Assembly: GCF_003815975.1 (NCBI RefSeq)
Contig: NZ_CP033932.1
Span: 124,001-188,000, forward strand
Length of the DNA stretch: 64,000 nt
Source of the DNA: Chryseobacterium bernardetii
GTDB lineage: Bacteria > Bacteroidota > Bacteroidia > Flavobacteriales > Weeksellaceae
Direction of reading: 5' to 3'
The notes beneath the pieces were generated by a model. That model made no database searches and was not told where the DNA came from. It saw only the letters and a program-made list of their open reading frames with translations. Within the stretch, counting starts at the first letter, position 1. The number at the start of each line of letters is the position of its first letter. The translations under genes and the position numbers were made by a program. Below are positions 45,106-54,649 of the stretch, in pieces.

Positions 45106-46629
45106 ATGAAATTAAGTTTAGCAATCGTTGCGTTAGCATTGGCGATCCCTACAGCCAGCTATGCACAAGATTCATCAGTGGCCACAGATGGAAAGTATCC
45201 CAATACTTTTTCTTCCGGTTCTGCTAATGTTTCTCCATTTACCAATCAGTCAAAAAGATTTAATGACTGGTCCATTTCAGTTGGAGCAGGAGTTCCGCTG
45301 CTTCAATCAGCGGATTTGACTTCCATTAAAAATGGTAATGGTAAAAATCTTTTCGGATATTCTGCATATGTAAGTATTGATAAAGCGATCACTCATGCAT
45401 TTGGGATCAATTTACAGTATGACAGAGGTGAAACAAGACAAGGATGGTTCAATACTAAAGATGCTGCCCCTGATGCTACTGCGGTAGGAGCCAGAACTCA
45501 GTATGACGCCATCTCCCTTTTAGGAGATATCAACTTCTCTAACCTTTTGAGAAGAGTTGACAATCACTCCCCTTACAGATGGGCTCTTCACGGATATGCA
45601 GGTATTGGTACTATTGCTTACAGAGCTTATCAGAAAACCAGCAAAGGGCAAACATTAGCCACTGAAGTTAAACCTTTCCAATTAGGCTCAATGTTCATGC
45701 AGGCTGGTGCAGGTCTTAAATTCAAGATAAACAGAAGAATTGATCTTGAAGGTAGATTAATGTATGTAGTTACCGGAGATGATGAGTTTGATGGTGGAGG
45801 AAATGCTTACAGTGATATCAACAAACGTTCAGAGCAGGTTTCTGACAACTTCTTTAACGCTACTCTAGGACTTTCTTTCAAATTAGGAAAACACGAATCT
45901 CACTTAATGTGGCATGACCCGCTTCAGGAGATCTATTACAAACTTGACGTTCTGGCCAATAAAAACCAAGATATCGAAGTATGTAAAAAAGGTGATGCTG
46001 ATAATGATGGGGTATGTGACGATTGGGACAGACAGCTTGACACTCCTGCAGGAGCAAGAGTGGATGGTGCCGGTGTTGCTCTTGATACAGATCTTGATGG
46101 TGTTATCGACCTTTACGATAAGTGTGTAACTGTTCCCGGACCTGTTGAGAACAACGGTTGTCCTGTAAAAAAAGACAATAATCAAACTGCGGTAGAAGTA
46201 GAAAAGACCCTTAAGGATATCTACTTCAACTTTAACAAAGCTACTATCAGACCAGAATCTAACAGTAAATTAGATCTAGCAGCTTCAATTATCAAAGAAA
46301 ACGGAGGAAATTATTTACTAACAGGTCATACTGATATCAAAGGGAACGCAGCTTACAATTTAAGATTATCTAAAGAAAGAGCTGCTGCTGTAGTAGGTGC
46401 TCTGGAAAGTAGAGGTGTAAGTGAAAGCGTACTGAAATCAAGAGGTGTAGGTTCTGCAGAAGCTACGATTCCAGCTTCAGCTTCAGATGCTGAAAGACTG
46501 GCAGACAGAAAAGTTACGGTAAGATTTGTAGAAAGCTCAGAATGGAATTCTATCAAAAAGAAAGACTATGAAGATGCTCCTGTAAAAAAACCGGTGAAAA
46601 AAGCTCCGGCTAAGAAAAAGAAAAAATAA
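45106..46629 (+). CDS. OmpA-family outer-membrane protein, copy 2
   Basis: 507 residues: signal peptide (ALALAIPTASYAQ), beta-barrel (about 40-275), calcium-binding linker (DADNDGVCDDWD) and a C-terminal OmpA domain (about 365-475; LTGHTDIKGNAAYNLRLSKERA with the peptidoglycan-binding Asp and Arg). A Lys/Pro/Ala-rich tail (KKPVKKAPAKKKKK) ends the protein. It should tie the outer membrane to peptidoglycan. Long stretches are identical in DNA to the next gene. Confidence 0.93.
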   Translation: MKLSLAIVALALAIPTASYAQDSSVATDGKYPNTFSSGSANVSPFTNQSKRFNDWSISVGAGVPLLQSADLTSIKNGNGKNLFGYSAYVSIDKAITHAFGINLQYDRGETRQGWFNTKDAAPDATAVGARTQYDAISLLGDINFSNLLRRVDNHSPYRWALHGYAGIGTIAYRAYQKTSKGQTLATEVKPFQLGSMFMQAGAGLKFKINRRIDLEGRLMYVVTGDDEFDGGGNAYSDINKRSEQVSDNFFNATLGLSFKLGKHESHLMWHDPLQEIYYKLDVLANKNQDIEVCKKGDADNDGVCDDWDRQLDTPAGARVDGAGVALDTDLDGVIDLYDKCVTVPGPVENNGCPVKKDNNQTAVEVEKTLKDIYFNFNKATIRPESNSKLDLAASIIKENGGNYLLTGHTDIKGNAAYNLRLSKERAAAVVGALESRGVSESVLKSRGVGSAEATIPASASDAERLADRKVTVRFVESSEWNSIKKKDYEDAPVKKPVKKAPAKKKKK

Positions 46630-46644
46630 ATTCTTATACCATAC

Positions 46645-46690
46645 ATAAACCGAAAAGAATTGGTCTTTTCGGTTTATTTTTTTTTTACTA
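46645..46690 (+). terminator. Terminator after OmpA copy 2
   Basis: Perfect 13-bp stem ATAAACCGAAAAG / CTTTTCGGTTTAT followed by a T run of about ten. Copy 3 is therefore transcribed separately. Confidence 0.9.
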
Positions 46691-46841
46691 CGATTTTTTT
46701 TACATACCTTTATATCATTTTCCGGGCAATACGTGGAGAATCATCAGGATATACCCACTATTGTTTTGAAAAAAAATAATACAAAATCACTTTTTAACGT
46801 AAAAAAATCATTTAAAATAACTTAACTAAAAAAATAACACT

Positions 46842-48278
46842 ATGAAATTAAGTTTAGCAATTGCTGCATTAGCATTGGCGATTCCTACAGCCAGCTATGC
46901 ACAAGACTCAACGGCAGTTTCAAAAGGAGAGTATCCCAATACGTTCTCGTCTGGGTCTGCCAACGTTTCCCCATTTACCAATCAATCCAAAAGATTTAAT
47001 GATTGGGCTATTTCAGCGGGGGTTGGAGTTCCACTCCTTCAATCAGCAGATTTAACGTCCATTAAAAATGGTAATGGTAAGAACCTTTTCGGATATTCCG
47101 CTTATGTAAGTATTGATAAAGCGATCACTCATGCATTTGGGATCAATTTACAGTATGACAGAGGTGAAACAAGACAAGGATGGTTCAATACTAAAGATGC
47201 TGCCCCTGATGCTACTGCGGTAGGAGCCAGAACTCAGTATGACGCCATCTCCCTTTTAGGAGATATCAACTTCTCTAACCTTTTGAGAAGAGTTGATAAC
47301 CATTCCCCTTACAGATGGGCTCTTCACGGATATGCAGGTATTGGTACTATTGCCTACAGAGCATACCAAAAAGACATCAACGGCCAAAGGCTGATGACTG
47401 AAGTTAAGCCATTCAAATTAGGTTCAATGTTCATGCAGGCTGGTGCAGGTCTTAAATTCAAGATAAACAGAAGAATTGATCTTGAAGGTAGATTAATGTA
47501 TGTAGTTACCGGAGATGATGAGTTTGATGGCGGAGGAAATGCTTACAGTGATATCAACAAACGTTCAGAGCAGGTTTCTGATAACTTCTTTAACGCTACT
47601 CTAGGGCTTTCCGTAAAATTAGGAAAACACGAATCTCACTTAATGTGGCATGACCCGCTTCAGGAGATCTATTACAAACTTGACGTTCTGGCCAATAAAA
47701 ACCAGGATATCGAAGTATGTAAAAAAGGGGATGCTGATAATGATGGGGTATGTGACGATTGGGACAGACAGCTTGACACTCCTGCAGGAGCAAGAGTGGA
47801 TGGTGCCGGTGTTGCTCTTGATACAGATCTTGATGGTGTTATCGACCTTTACGATAAGTGTGTAACTGTTCCCGGACCTGTTGAGAACAACGGTTGTCCT
47901 ACTACCACTACAGGACCGGTAGTAGAAACGGAGACTAAATTAGAAGGAATTGAATTTGACTTAAATTCTGACAGAATTTTACCTTCCAACACTCCTATCC
48001 TGAATAACGCTGTAAACTACATCAATTCTTCAAACGGATCTTATAATGTTGTAGGTGCTACCGACACAAGAGGTACAGATGCTTACAACCAAAAATTATC
48101 TGAGAGAAGAGCGAACAATGTTAAGAACTACTTAATCAAAAACGGAGTTCAGTCTGGTAAATTAAACGCTGTAGGGAAAGGTGAAAAAGACCTTAAATAT
48201 CCTGAGTGCGAACCAGCAACGAAGTGCCCTGAGTGGAAAAACAGAGCCAACAGAAGAGTATACTTCGAAGCTAAATAA
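46842..48278 (+). CDS. OmpA-family outer-membrane protein, copy 3
   Basis: 478 residues with the same signal peptide and barrel as copy 2. The OmpA domain (about 365-478) is much more diverged (LEGIEFDLNSDRILPSN; GATDTRGTDAYNQKLSERRANNV) and keeps the binding Asp and Arg. It has two extra Cys in CEPATKCPEW and no Lys-rich tail. Barrel DNA is nearly identical to copy 2 while the C-terminal part is not, pointing to recombination or gene conversion in the barrel and linker. Confidence 0.93.
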   Translation: MKLSLAIAALALAIPTASYAQDSTAVSKGEYPNTFSSGSANVSPFTNQSKRFNDWAISAGVGVPLLQSADLTSIKNGNGKNLFGYSAYVSIDKAITHAFGINLQYDRGETRQGWFNTKDAAPDATAVGARTQYDAISLLGDINFSNLLRRVDNHSPYRWALHGYAGIGTIAYRAYQKDINGQRLMTEVKPFKLGSMFMQAGAGLKFKINRRIDLEGRLMYVVTGDDEFDGGGNAYSDINKRSEQVSDNFFNATLGLSVKLGKHESHLMWHDPLQEIYYKLDVLANKNQDIEVCKKGDADNDGVCDDWDRQLDTPAGARVDGAGVALDTDLDGVIDLYDKCVTVPGPVENNGCPTTTTGPVVETETKLEGIEFDLNSDRILPSNTPILNNAVNYINSSNGSYNVVGATDTRGTDAYNQKLSERRANNVKNYLIKNGVQSGKLNAVGKGEKDLKYPECEPATKCPEWKNRANRRVYFEAK

Positions 48279-48300
48279 TAAACTTATTAATTTATTATAT

Positions 48301-48330
48301 AAAAGTCACGCATTGCGTGGCTTTTTTTGT
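48301..48330 (+). terminator. Terminator after OmpA copy 3
   Basis: AAAGTCACGC / GCGTGGCTTT stem (one wobble) with a short ATT loop, then a T run. Confidence 0.88.
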
Positions 48331-48356
48331 CCTAATACTTTCCTTATTTTTACATC

Positions 48357-50264
48357 ATGATTTCTCCGCAGGATTTTCAAAAGTTAAAGTATGATACTCT
48401 TAAGTATTTCTGGGGCTATACCGGCTTCAGGGATTCTCAGGAAGAAATTATCAATGCTGTCATCAGTGAAAAAGATACGCTGGTACTATTGCCTACTGGT
48501 GCCGGAAAATCATTGTGCTATCAGCTTCCTGCTTTATTGAAGGAAGGAACCTGTCTGGTCATCTCCCCATTACTTGCTTTAATGAAAGATCAGGTGAACC
48601 AGCTTAAATTCCGTGGTATAGAAGCAGAATATCTTTCTTCCGAATTGGATGAATATGATGCTGAAGCTATTTACAACCGCTGTAAAGAAGGCCTTACCAA
48701 GCTGCTTTACGTATCTCCTGAAAGATTAACCAATATTCAGTTTCTTCAGAACATAGAAGAAATTGAACTCTCATTTATTGCCGTTGATGAAGCACACTGT
48801 ATTTCTGAATGGGGACAGGATTTCCGTCCAAGCTATCAGAATATTAAAGGTTTCAGAAGCAATAATCCTGAAATCCCGTGCCTGGCATTAACTGCTACAG
48901 CAACCCCAAAAGTTCTGGCAGAGATCAAAAATAAGCTTGAACTGAGAAATCCGGTTGTTTTTCAAAAAAGTTTTAAAAGAGACAATATTAAAATCTTTAC
49001 AGAGGAAGTCTCAGATAAATTCCAGCGTGTTCTGGATATTTTAAAATATAATACAGATTCAGGGATTGTATATGTAAGAACAAGGAAAGAAGCTGAACTT
49101 CTTTCTGAATTCTTAAAGAAAAATCATCTGAAAAATATAGATTATTTCCATGCCGGTTTAACTGCAAAGGAAAAAAATGCAAGGCAAAATACATGGAACA
49201 ATAGTGATAACCAGGTGCTAATTTCCACTAATGCCTTTGGAATGGGGATTGACAAGGATAATGTACGCTTTGTTATCCATTACTCTCCTGCTGCCTCGCT
49301 TGAAAATTATTATCAGGAAATTGGAAGAGCCGGAAGAGATGGTAAAGAAAGTTTTGCATTTATGCTTTGGAACAAACAGGAACTTTTGAACTTCGATCAA
49401 ATCCTTAAGAACCAGATTCCCAACAAGGCAGAGTTTTTAAAGATCATAAGCTACCTCTACTCTATTTTTCAGGTAGCAGAATTTGAATTACCTGAAAGAA
49501 CCTTCCAGCTGAATACAATCGGAATACAGAATTTCACAAGGTTATCCAAAGCTAAGATCAATAATGTGCTTAACTTCCTTCATAACCAGGAAATCATTTA
49601 TTATAATGACAATAAAAGCCTGTCGTCTCTGGAGCTTTTTATTAAACCTGATGAAATAGATCAACTGCCACAAAAAGATGCTTATTTCGTTGAGCTTCTC
49701 CTCCGTACCATGTCCGGAATTACAACATATAAAGTAATGTTCAGTGAGCAGCAGATCAGTCATAAAATGGAAATCAGCGTTCCTTTAATTAAAGAACGTT
49801 TAAAAGAGCTTCAGCAGAAGAATTATCTTGAATACATAGACGGAGCATTATCAAGCATCAAATTCCTGAAACCACGTGATGAAAGAGCTGTTAATAATGC
49901 TTACTGGAAGCTCTTTGAGCATATTCAGCGAAATAAGATTCAGAAATGGGAGGAAATGAAATTTTATGTTGAGGATAAGGATTATTGTAAAATGAAACTC
50001 ATTCTGGCTTATTTCGGAGAAAAAAACTCAAAAAACTGTGGCCAGTGCTCTGTATGTGAAAAGAATAAACAATCTATTTTCGGAAAAAACATTTCCCAAC
50101 AGATCATCAATGTATTGGCGAAAAAATCAGCAACCATTGAAGAGCTGTCTGTGCAGCTAAATTATCATTCCAGAGAAAGTATTCTGGAAAACTTAATTTT
50201 CCTGTTGGACTCCGGAAAGGTAAAAATGTTGAATTTCAGAACGTATGCCCTTAATCATGGGTAA
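48357..50264 (+). CDS. recQ: RecQ-type ATP-dependent DNA helicase
   Basis: 635 residues. 3'-5' DNA helicase for recombination and repair. Walker A LPTGAGKSLCYQLP, DEAH box VDEAHCISEWGQDFRP, LTATATPKV, then YVRTRKEAE, FGMGIDKDNVRFVIHYSPAASLENYYQEIGRAGRDG. The RecQ zinc site has four Cys (CKMKLILAYFGEKNSKNCGQCSVC). A winged-helix-like C-terminal part follows but no clear HRDC domain. Bacteroidota often carry two RecQ paralogs; this is the shorter type. Monocistronic. Confidence 0.93.
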   Translation: MISPQDFQKLKYDTLKYFWGYTGFRDSQEEIINAVISEKDTLVLLPTGAGKSLCYQLPALLKEGTCLVISPLLALMKDQVNQLKFRGIEAEYLSSELDEYDAEAIYNRCKEGLTKLLYVSPERLTNIQFLQNIEEIELSFIAVDEAHCISEWGQDFRPSYQNIKGFRSNNPEIPCLALTATATPKVLAEIKNKLELRNPVVFQKSFKRDNIKIFTEEVSDKFQRVLDILKYNTDSGIVYVRTRKEAELLSEFLKKNHLKNIDYFHAGLTAKEKNARQNTWNNSDNQVLISTNAFGMGIDKDNVRFVIHYSPAASLENYYQEIGRAGRDGKESFAFMLWNKQELLNFDQILKNQIPNKAEFLKIISYLYSIFQVAEFELPERTFQLNTIGIQNFTRLSKAKINNVLNFLHNQEIIYYNDNKSLSSLELFIKPDEIDQLPQKDAYFVELLLRTMSGITTYKVMFSEQQISHKMEISVPLIKERLKELQQKNYLEYIDGALSSIKFLKPRDERAVNNAYWKLFEHIQRNKIQKWEEMKFYVEDKDYCKMKLILAYFGEKNSKNCGQCSVCEKNKQSIFGKNISQQIINVLAKKSATIEELSVQLNYHSRESILENLIFLLDSGKVKMLNFRTYALNHG

Positions 50265-50379
50265 TGGGTAATAATAAACATATTCTGAAAGAATGTATGA
50301 TGCAATCTTATTAGACTACCTATTTCTGAACACACTCTTATCCTGACTTAAACACCTTCCGACTCTCAGATCAAAAACT

Positions 50380-50387
50380 TATCTTTG
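50380..50387 (+). promoter_or_regulatory. -7 box directly before fmt
   Basis: TATCTTTG (then C) fits TAnnTTTGC and ends 4 bp before the fmt ATG at 50392, so the mRNA is probably leaderless or nearly so. Confidence 0.6.
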
Positions 50388-50391
50388 CAGT

Positions 50392-51336
50392 ATGAAATCA
50401 TTGAAAGTCGTTTTTTTAGGTACTCCTGAGTTTGCAAAAACTTCTTTGGAGGCTATTCATCAATCTCACCATCAGGTTGTAGGGGTTGTAACCGTAGCTG
50501 ATAAGGCAAGCGGACGTGGTCAGAAAATTAACCAGTCACCTGTAAAAATATATGCTTCAGAACATGATATCCCTGTTTTTCAGCCAGAAAAGCTGAGAGA
50601 CTCAGAATTTTTAGAGGAACTCAGAAAACTTGATGCAGATGTTTTTGTAGTAGTAGCATTCAGAATGATGCCCAAAGTCCTGTTTGAAATGCCTAGAATG
50701 GGAACGTTCAATCTTCATGCTTCTCTTCTCCCGGATTACAGAGGCGCTGCTCCTATCAACTACGCTGTCATCAATGGTGAAAAGAAAACCGGTGCCACTA
50801 CTTTCTTCATTAATGAAAAAATTGACGAAGGAAATATCCTTCTTCAGGAGGAACTTGAAATCCTGCCTGATGAAAATGCCGGCAGTCTTCATGACAGACT
50901 AATGGAAATGGGTTCTAAATTAGTAGTAAGAACATTGGACGGATTGGCTGAAAATGCTATTGAAGAAAAACCTCAGCCACAGGTAGAACATCCTAAAAAT
51001 GCTTATAAAATTTTTAAAGAAGATACCAGAATTAATTGGGAAGCACCTTCTAAGGCAGTCCATCAGTTCATTTTAGGAATGTCACCCTATCCTGCGGCAT
51101 TCACTACCTTGAAAATAGGAAGCGAAGAGAAAGGATTAAAAATATTTGCCGGAAAATTTGAAATTTCCAATCATGGTAAACCTGCCGGAACGTTGGATAT
51201 TTCAAAAAATGAATTCAAAATCTATACTCAGGATGGAGTCTATTTCCCTCAGGAACTTCAGTTAGAAGGTAAGAAAAGAATGACGGTAAAAGACTTCCTG
51301 AACGGTTTCAGAAATTTTGACGAAATAACACTGTAA
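50392..51336 (+). CDS. fmt: Methionyl-tRNA formyltransferase
   Basis: Formylates initiator Met-tRNA. 314 residues. N-terminal formyltransferase domain (1-200) with VFLGTPEFAKTSLEAI, the loop DKASGRGQK, NLHASLLPDYRGAAPINYAVINGEKKTGATTF (catalytic Asn, His, Asp set), then the OB-fold C-terminal domain (about 205-310; RINWEAPSKAVHQFILGMSPYPAAFT). A -7 box 4 bp upstream suggests a leaderless transcript. A terminator follows. Confidence 0.96.
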   Translation: MKSLKVVFLGTPEFAKTSLEAIHQSHHQVVGVVTVADKASGRGQKINQSPVKIYASEHDIPVFQPEKLRDSEFLEELRKLDADVFVVVAFRMMPKVLFEMPRMGTFNLHASLLPDYRGAAPINYAVINGEKKTGATTFFINEKIDEGNILLQEELEILPDENAGSLHDRLMEMGSKLVVRTLDGLAENAIEEKPQPQVEHPKNAYKIFKEDTRINWEAPSKAVHQFILGMSPYPAAFTTLKIGSEEKGLKIFAGKFEISNHGKPAGTLDISKNEFKIYTQDGVYFPQELQLEGKKRMTVKDFLNGFRNFDEITL

Positions 51337-51354
51337 TTTCTTCAGATTAAATAT

Positions 51355-51390
51355 AAAGTCACAACAAAATATCTGTTGTGACTTTTTTTT
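51355..51390 (+). terminator. Terminator after fmt
   Basis: 12-bp perfect stem AAAGTCACAACA / TGTTGTGACTTT with a 7-base loop and a T run. Confidence 0.92.
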
Positions 51391-51446
51391 GTGGACTTTC
51401 TTTTCTAAACCATTAGGAACAGCAAAGACATGAATGGAAAGTTTTC

Positions 51447-52028
51447 CTAATCTTTCTTCACAATTTTTCTTCGGACCCTGCTCAAAGACTCCGGAGTTAC
51501 TCCCAGATAAGCAGCAATCTGAATATTGGTAAGACGATGGGCTGTTTGTGGATAATCCTGTAGGAATTCAATATATCGTTCTTCCGAAGACTTGCTTAAA
51601 TTATCAAGTATTCTACGCTGTAATGCGATAATTGACCTCTGAAACTTGAGCCTCATCAACTTTTCTACTTCCGGCATTTCCTGATACAGTTTTTCCTTAT
51701 TTTCTTTTGAAATGAGAAGAATTTCACTGTCTTCCAGCGCCTGAATAGTGAGTTTGGATGGAATTCTATTCACAAAACTATCTATATCAGAGATCCACCA
51801 GTTTTCGATGCCAAAATAAAGTATTTGTTCATCAGCATTCCGATCGGTATGAAAAACCTTAAAGCATCCTTTCACTATAAATCCTTCAAATTCACATACA
51901 CTTCCTTCTGTTAATAAAAATTCTTTCTTTTTTATTTTTCGAAGGGTAAAAGCGCTGCAATATTTTTCCAGCTTTTCATCTGAAATATCAACATACTCCC
52001 GGATATGTTTCTGTAAAGACTCGGTCAT
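51447..52028 (-). CDS. Crp/Fnr-family transcription regulator
   Basis: 193 residues. N-terminal cyclic-nucleotide-binding-like beta-roll (about 15-125; KKKEFLLTEGSVCEFEGFIVKG) and C-terminal winged helix (about 140-190; RLTNIQIAAYLGVTPESLSRVRRKI). The cAMP-contact motif of true Crp (RxGExxGE...RT) is absent, as in most Bacteroidota members, so the ligand is unknown. No Fe-S Cys cluster as in Fnr. Convergent with fmt. Confidence 0.88.
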   Translation of the reverse strand: MTESLQKHIREYVDISDEKLEKYCSAFTLRKIKKKEFLLTEGSVCEFEGFIVKGCFKVFHTDRNADEQILYFGIENWWISDIDSFVNRIPSKLTIQALEDSEILLISKENKEKLYQEMPEVEKLMRLKFQRSIIALQRRILDNLSKSSEERYIEFLQDYPQTAHRLTNIQIAAYLGVTPESLSRVRRKIVKKD

Positions 52029-52035
52029 GCCCTAA

Positions 52036-52071
52036 AAATAAAAAAAGGTTTAGAAAAATCCTAAACCTTTT
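52036..52071 (-). terminator. Terminator of the ribB-type gene
   Basis: AAAAGGTTTAG (52043-52053) / CTAAACCTTTT (52061-52071) stem; reading leftward it runs into a T-rich tract. It lies between the ribB-type stop and the regulator start. Confidence 0.8.
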
Positions 52072-52130
52072 CATTCATTTTATAAAACAGTTATTAAAAG
52101 CGAAAAAATTTCACTTTTTGCCATTCATTA

Positions 52131-53252
52131 TTATAACTGAACCATCTCAGTAACCTCTACATCATATCCTCCAACCTGAGGTTTGATATTGGGATTTTGA
52201 GTGATCACCTTAAACTTATTAATTCCTAGATTTTTTAAGATCTGCGTACCAATCCCGTAATCTCTGTAGTTGTACGCTAATGTAGGATGTTGTTCCTGGC
52301 CGTCCTGATAGTTCAAAAACTGCTGGAGTTTTCTCAATGTATTTTCAGAATTGGAAACATTATTAATGAAGATGATCGCTCCTTTTCCGGCTTCGTTCAC
52401 CATATTGGTTACTTTTTCCAATAAAGGTTTTTCCCCATTGTTTAATCTTGTGAGTACATCAAAATAGGAATCTGAAGACTGTACTCTTACCAGAACAGGC
52501 TCATCTACTGTCCACGTTCCTTTTGTCAATGCAAAGTGGATCTGATCATTAGAAGTCTCTCTGAATGCATAAAAGTCAAAATCACCATAGTGTGTTTTTA
52601 CTTTTTTCTCTTCCAGTCTTTCAACAAGGTTTCCTTTTTTAAGCTGATAGTGGATCAAATCTTCAATAGAAACGATTTTCATATCATGCTTTTGAGCAAA
52701 TGCATGAAGTTCAGGTAAACGGGACATCGTTCCGTCTTCATTCATGATTTCGCAGATAACACCTCCTTCTTTCAATCCAGCTAAGTGGGTAAGGTCAATT
52801 GCAGCTTCGGTGTGTCCCGCTCTTTTCAATACACCTCCTTTTCTCGCACGAAGCGGGAAAATATGTCCTGGTCTCATAAAATCTGTAGGCTTAGATTTTT
52901 CATCCATCAAAGCTAAAATCGTTTTTGCTCTGTCTCCTGCAGAAATCCCTGTAGAAGTTCCATTTCCTAAAAGGTCAACAGATACAGTGAAAGCAGTTTC
53001 TTTTGGATCGCTGCTTCTGCTTACCATTACTTCAAGCCCAAGTTCATCACATCTTTTTTCAGGAAGCGGCATACAGATAAGCCCTCTTCCATGAAGTGCC
53101 ATGAAATTGATAATTTCCGGTGTTGTTAATTCTGCTGCACAAAGAAAATCTCCTTCATTCTCTCTGTCTTCATCATCTACTACTATGATTATTTTCCCAT
53201 TTCTAAGGTCTTCAATAGCCTCCGGAATAGTATTTAATTTAATATCAGACAT
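52131..53252 (-). CDS. ribB: 3,4-dihydroxy-2-butanone-4-phosphate synthase with a degenerate GTP cyclohydrolase II half
   Basis: 373 residues from ATG 53252 ([12 protein letters not shown]). A longer frame from 53303 crosses the promoter. The N-terminal RibB domain (about 5-205) is intact: [33 protein letters not shown] and the paired His/Glu in AGHTEAAID. The C-terminal half (about 210-370) has the RibA fold but not the zinc site: where RibA has SECLTGDVFGSxRCDC this reads [18 protein letters not shown] with no Cys. So it should make dihydroxybutanone phosphate for riboflavin but not open GTP; a separate RibA is expected elsewhere. Confidence 0.92.
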   Translation of the reverse strand: MSDIKLNTIPEAIEDLRNGKIIIVVDDEDRENEGDFLCAAELTTPEIINFMALHGRGLICMPLPEKRCDELGLEVMVSRSSDPKETAFTVSVDLLGNGTSTGISAGDRAKTILALMDEKSKPTDFMRPGHIFPLRARKGGVLKRAGHTEAAIDLTHLAGLKEGGVICEIMNEDGTMSRLPELHAFAQKHDMKIVSIEDLIHYQLKKGNLVERLEEKKVKTHYGDFDFYAFRETSNDQIHFALTKGTWTVDEPVLVRVQSSDSYFDVLTRLNNGEKPLLEKVTNMVNEAGKGAIIFINNVSNSENTLRKLQQFLNYQDGQEQHPTLAYNYRDYGIGTQILKNLGINKFKVITQNPNIKPQVGGYDVEVTEMVQL

Positions 53253-53271
53253 TTTACTTTTTATTTGTGTG

Positions 53272-53279
53272 CAAAGATA
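53272..53279 (-). promoter_or_regulatory. -7 box of the ribB-type gene
   Basis: Minus-strand TATCTTTG (then C), 19 bp before ATG 53252. It excludes the upstream in-frame start at 53303. Confidence 0.6.
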
Positions 53280-53320
53280 CTCATAAAAATAAGCATCTGC
53301 CAATTTATATGAATGGTTTA

Positions 53321-54325
53321 TTACGCTTTGGATAAGGAGTTCACCGCGGCTCTGATGATCTCATAAGATCTTAACCTTTTATGGTGATCATAAATATGAG
53401 AATTAACCATAAGCTCATCCACATTGAACCTTTCCTGAAAGTCTTTAAGTTTCTCCTGAATCTCGGCTTGGTCTCCGATAAAAGTATATCTAAGTTTCTG
53501 TAAAACCATAGATTTTTCCATAGGCGACCAGATTTCGTCCATATCATCCACTGGTGGCGCAAAAGGTTTTCTGTCATTTCTAACAATATTAATGAATGCC
53601 TGAAATAAAGTAGTGGAGATTTTATGAGCTTCCTCAGAAGTTTCCGCAGCTACTCCGTTAACACAGGCAATAATATAAGGTTTATCCGAATATTGTGAAG
53701 GTTGAAAATGTTCTCTATAAATTTTAAAAGCCATTTCCATCTGCTCCGGAGCAAAATGCCCGGCAAAAGCATATGGTAAACCAAGTTCGGCCGCCAGCCA
53801 TGCGCTGTCTGTACTGGATCCTAAAATATAAAGTGGAATATCTAATCCTTCTCCGGGAATGGCACGAACCATCGCATCTGAATTTTCCTTGGAAAAATAC
53901 CTTTGAAGTTCTAAAATCTGTCTTGGAAACTGCTCGTTGATAATAGCAGGATTTCTCCCCAAGGCTTGGGCCGTTAAACCATCAGTTCCGGGAGCTCTTC
54001 CCAATCCAAGATCAATTCTTCCGGGGAAAAGGGATTCCAGTGTTCCGAATTGTTCTGCAATAATCAGAGAACTGTGGTTAGGCAGCATAATACCTCCTGA
54101 ACCTACTCTTATTTTTTTTGTTCCATTGGCAATAAAACCAATTAAAACTGAGGTTGCAGAACTGGCAATACTTTCCATATTATGGTGTTCTGCCAGCCAG
54201 AATCTTTTATAGTCTAAACTTTCTACGTGATTGGCTAAGGACAAACTGTCCTGAAAAGTATCATGAATGCTTTTGCCCTGCTTTACCGGTGCAAGGTCTA
54301 AAACAGAAATTTCAAAATTTTTCAT
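53321..54325 (-). CDS. LLM-class flavin-dependent oxidoreductase
   Basis: 334 residues, cytoplasmic, luciferase-like TIM barrel. FEISVLDLAPV at the start, RFWLAEHHNMESIASSATSVLIGFIA, and VGSGGIMLPNHSSLIIAEQFGTLESLFPGRIDLGLGRAPGTD are the signature of the YhbW/luciferase-like alkanal monooxygenase group (FMN/FMNH2-dependent). Substrate unknown. It lies upstream of the ribB-type gene on the same strand (about 70 bp), but that gene has its own promoter. Confidence 0.9.
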   Translation of the reverse strand: MKNFEISVLDLAPVKQGKSIHDTFQDSLSLANHVESLDYKRFWLAEHHNMESIASSATSVLIGFIANGTKKIRVGSGGIMLPNHSSLIIAEQFGTLESLFPGRIDLGLGRAPGTDGLTAQALGRNPAIINEQFPRQILELQRYFSKENSDAMVRAIPGEGLDIPLYILGSSTDSAWLAAELGLPYAFAGHFAPEQMEMAFKIYREHFQPSQYSDKPYIIACVNGVAAETSEEAHKISTTLFQAFINIVRNDRKPFAPPVDDMDEIWSPMEKSMVLQKLRYTFIGDQAEIQEKLKDFQERFNVDELMVNSHIYDHHKRLRSYEIIRAAVNSLSKA

Positions 54326-54649
54326 ATTGAGATTATTTTTAAAGGTGATACAGGATCTCCTTTTTTAAGTAATATTAAAAACCATACAAATTTAAAACAT
54401 CTGAATTGCATTGGTTACTTTTTGTAATTAATAGGATCTATCAATAAGGTCAGGGAAAAACTATTGGTATTGAATTTTACTCAAACATTCTTACTTGCAT
54501 ACTTTGGATAAAACAAAAATTCGGTATAACAAATGATCACAAAATTAAAATTGAATCATAATCAATAAATATCAATATTTAATTAAAAATAACTCATTAC
54601 AAAGAGAAATAATCTTATATTAGTATAACAATTTGAAAAAAACTTTATC
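54326..54649. other. Divergent intergenic region between LLM gene and astacin-like gene
   Basis: 324 bp, very AT-rich. On the minus strand a -7 box TAAATTTG (54387-54394) is placed to serve the LLM gene. On the plus side no convincing TAnnTTTG box precedes ATG 54650. The 15-mer ACAAAGAGAAATAAT at 54599-54613 recurs at 63643-63657 upstream of the M4 protease. No other structure is seen. Confidence 0.45.

Noticed and set aside
53253..53303. Upstream start of the ribB-type gene
   Set aside because: The segment contains the -7 box TATCTTTGC, so it lies outside or at the edge of the transcript.
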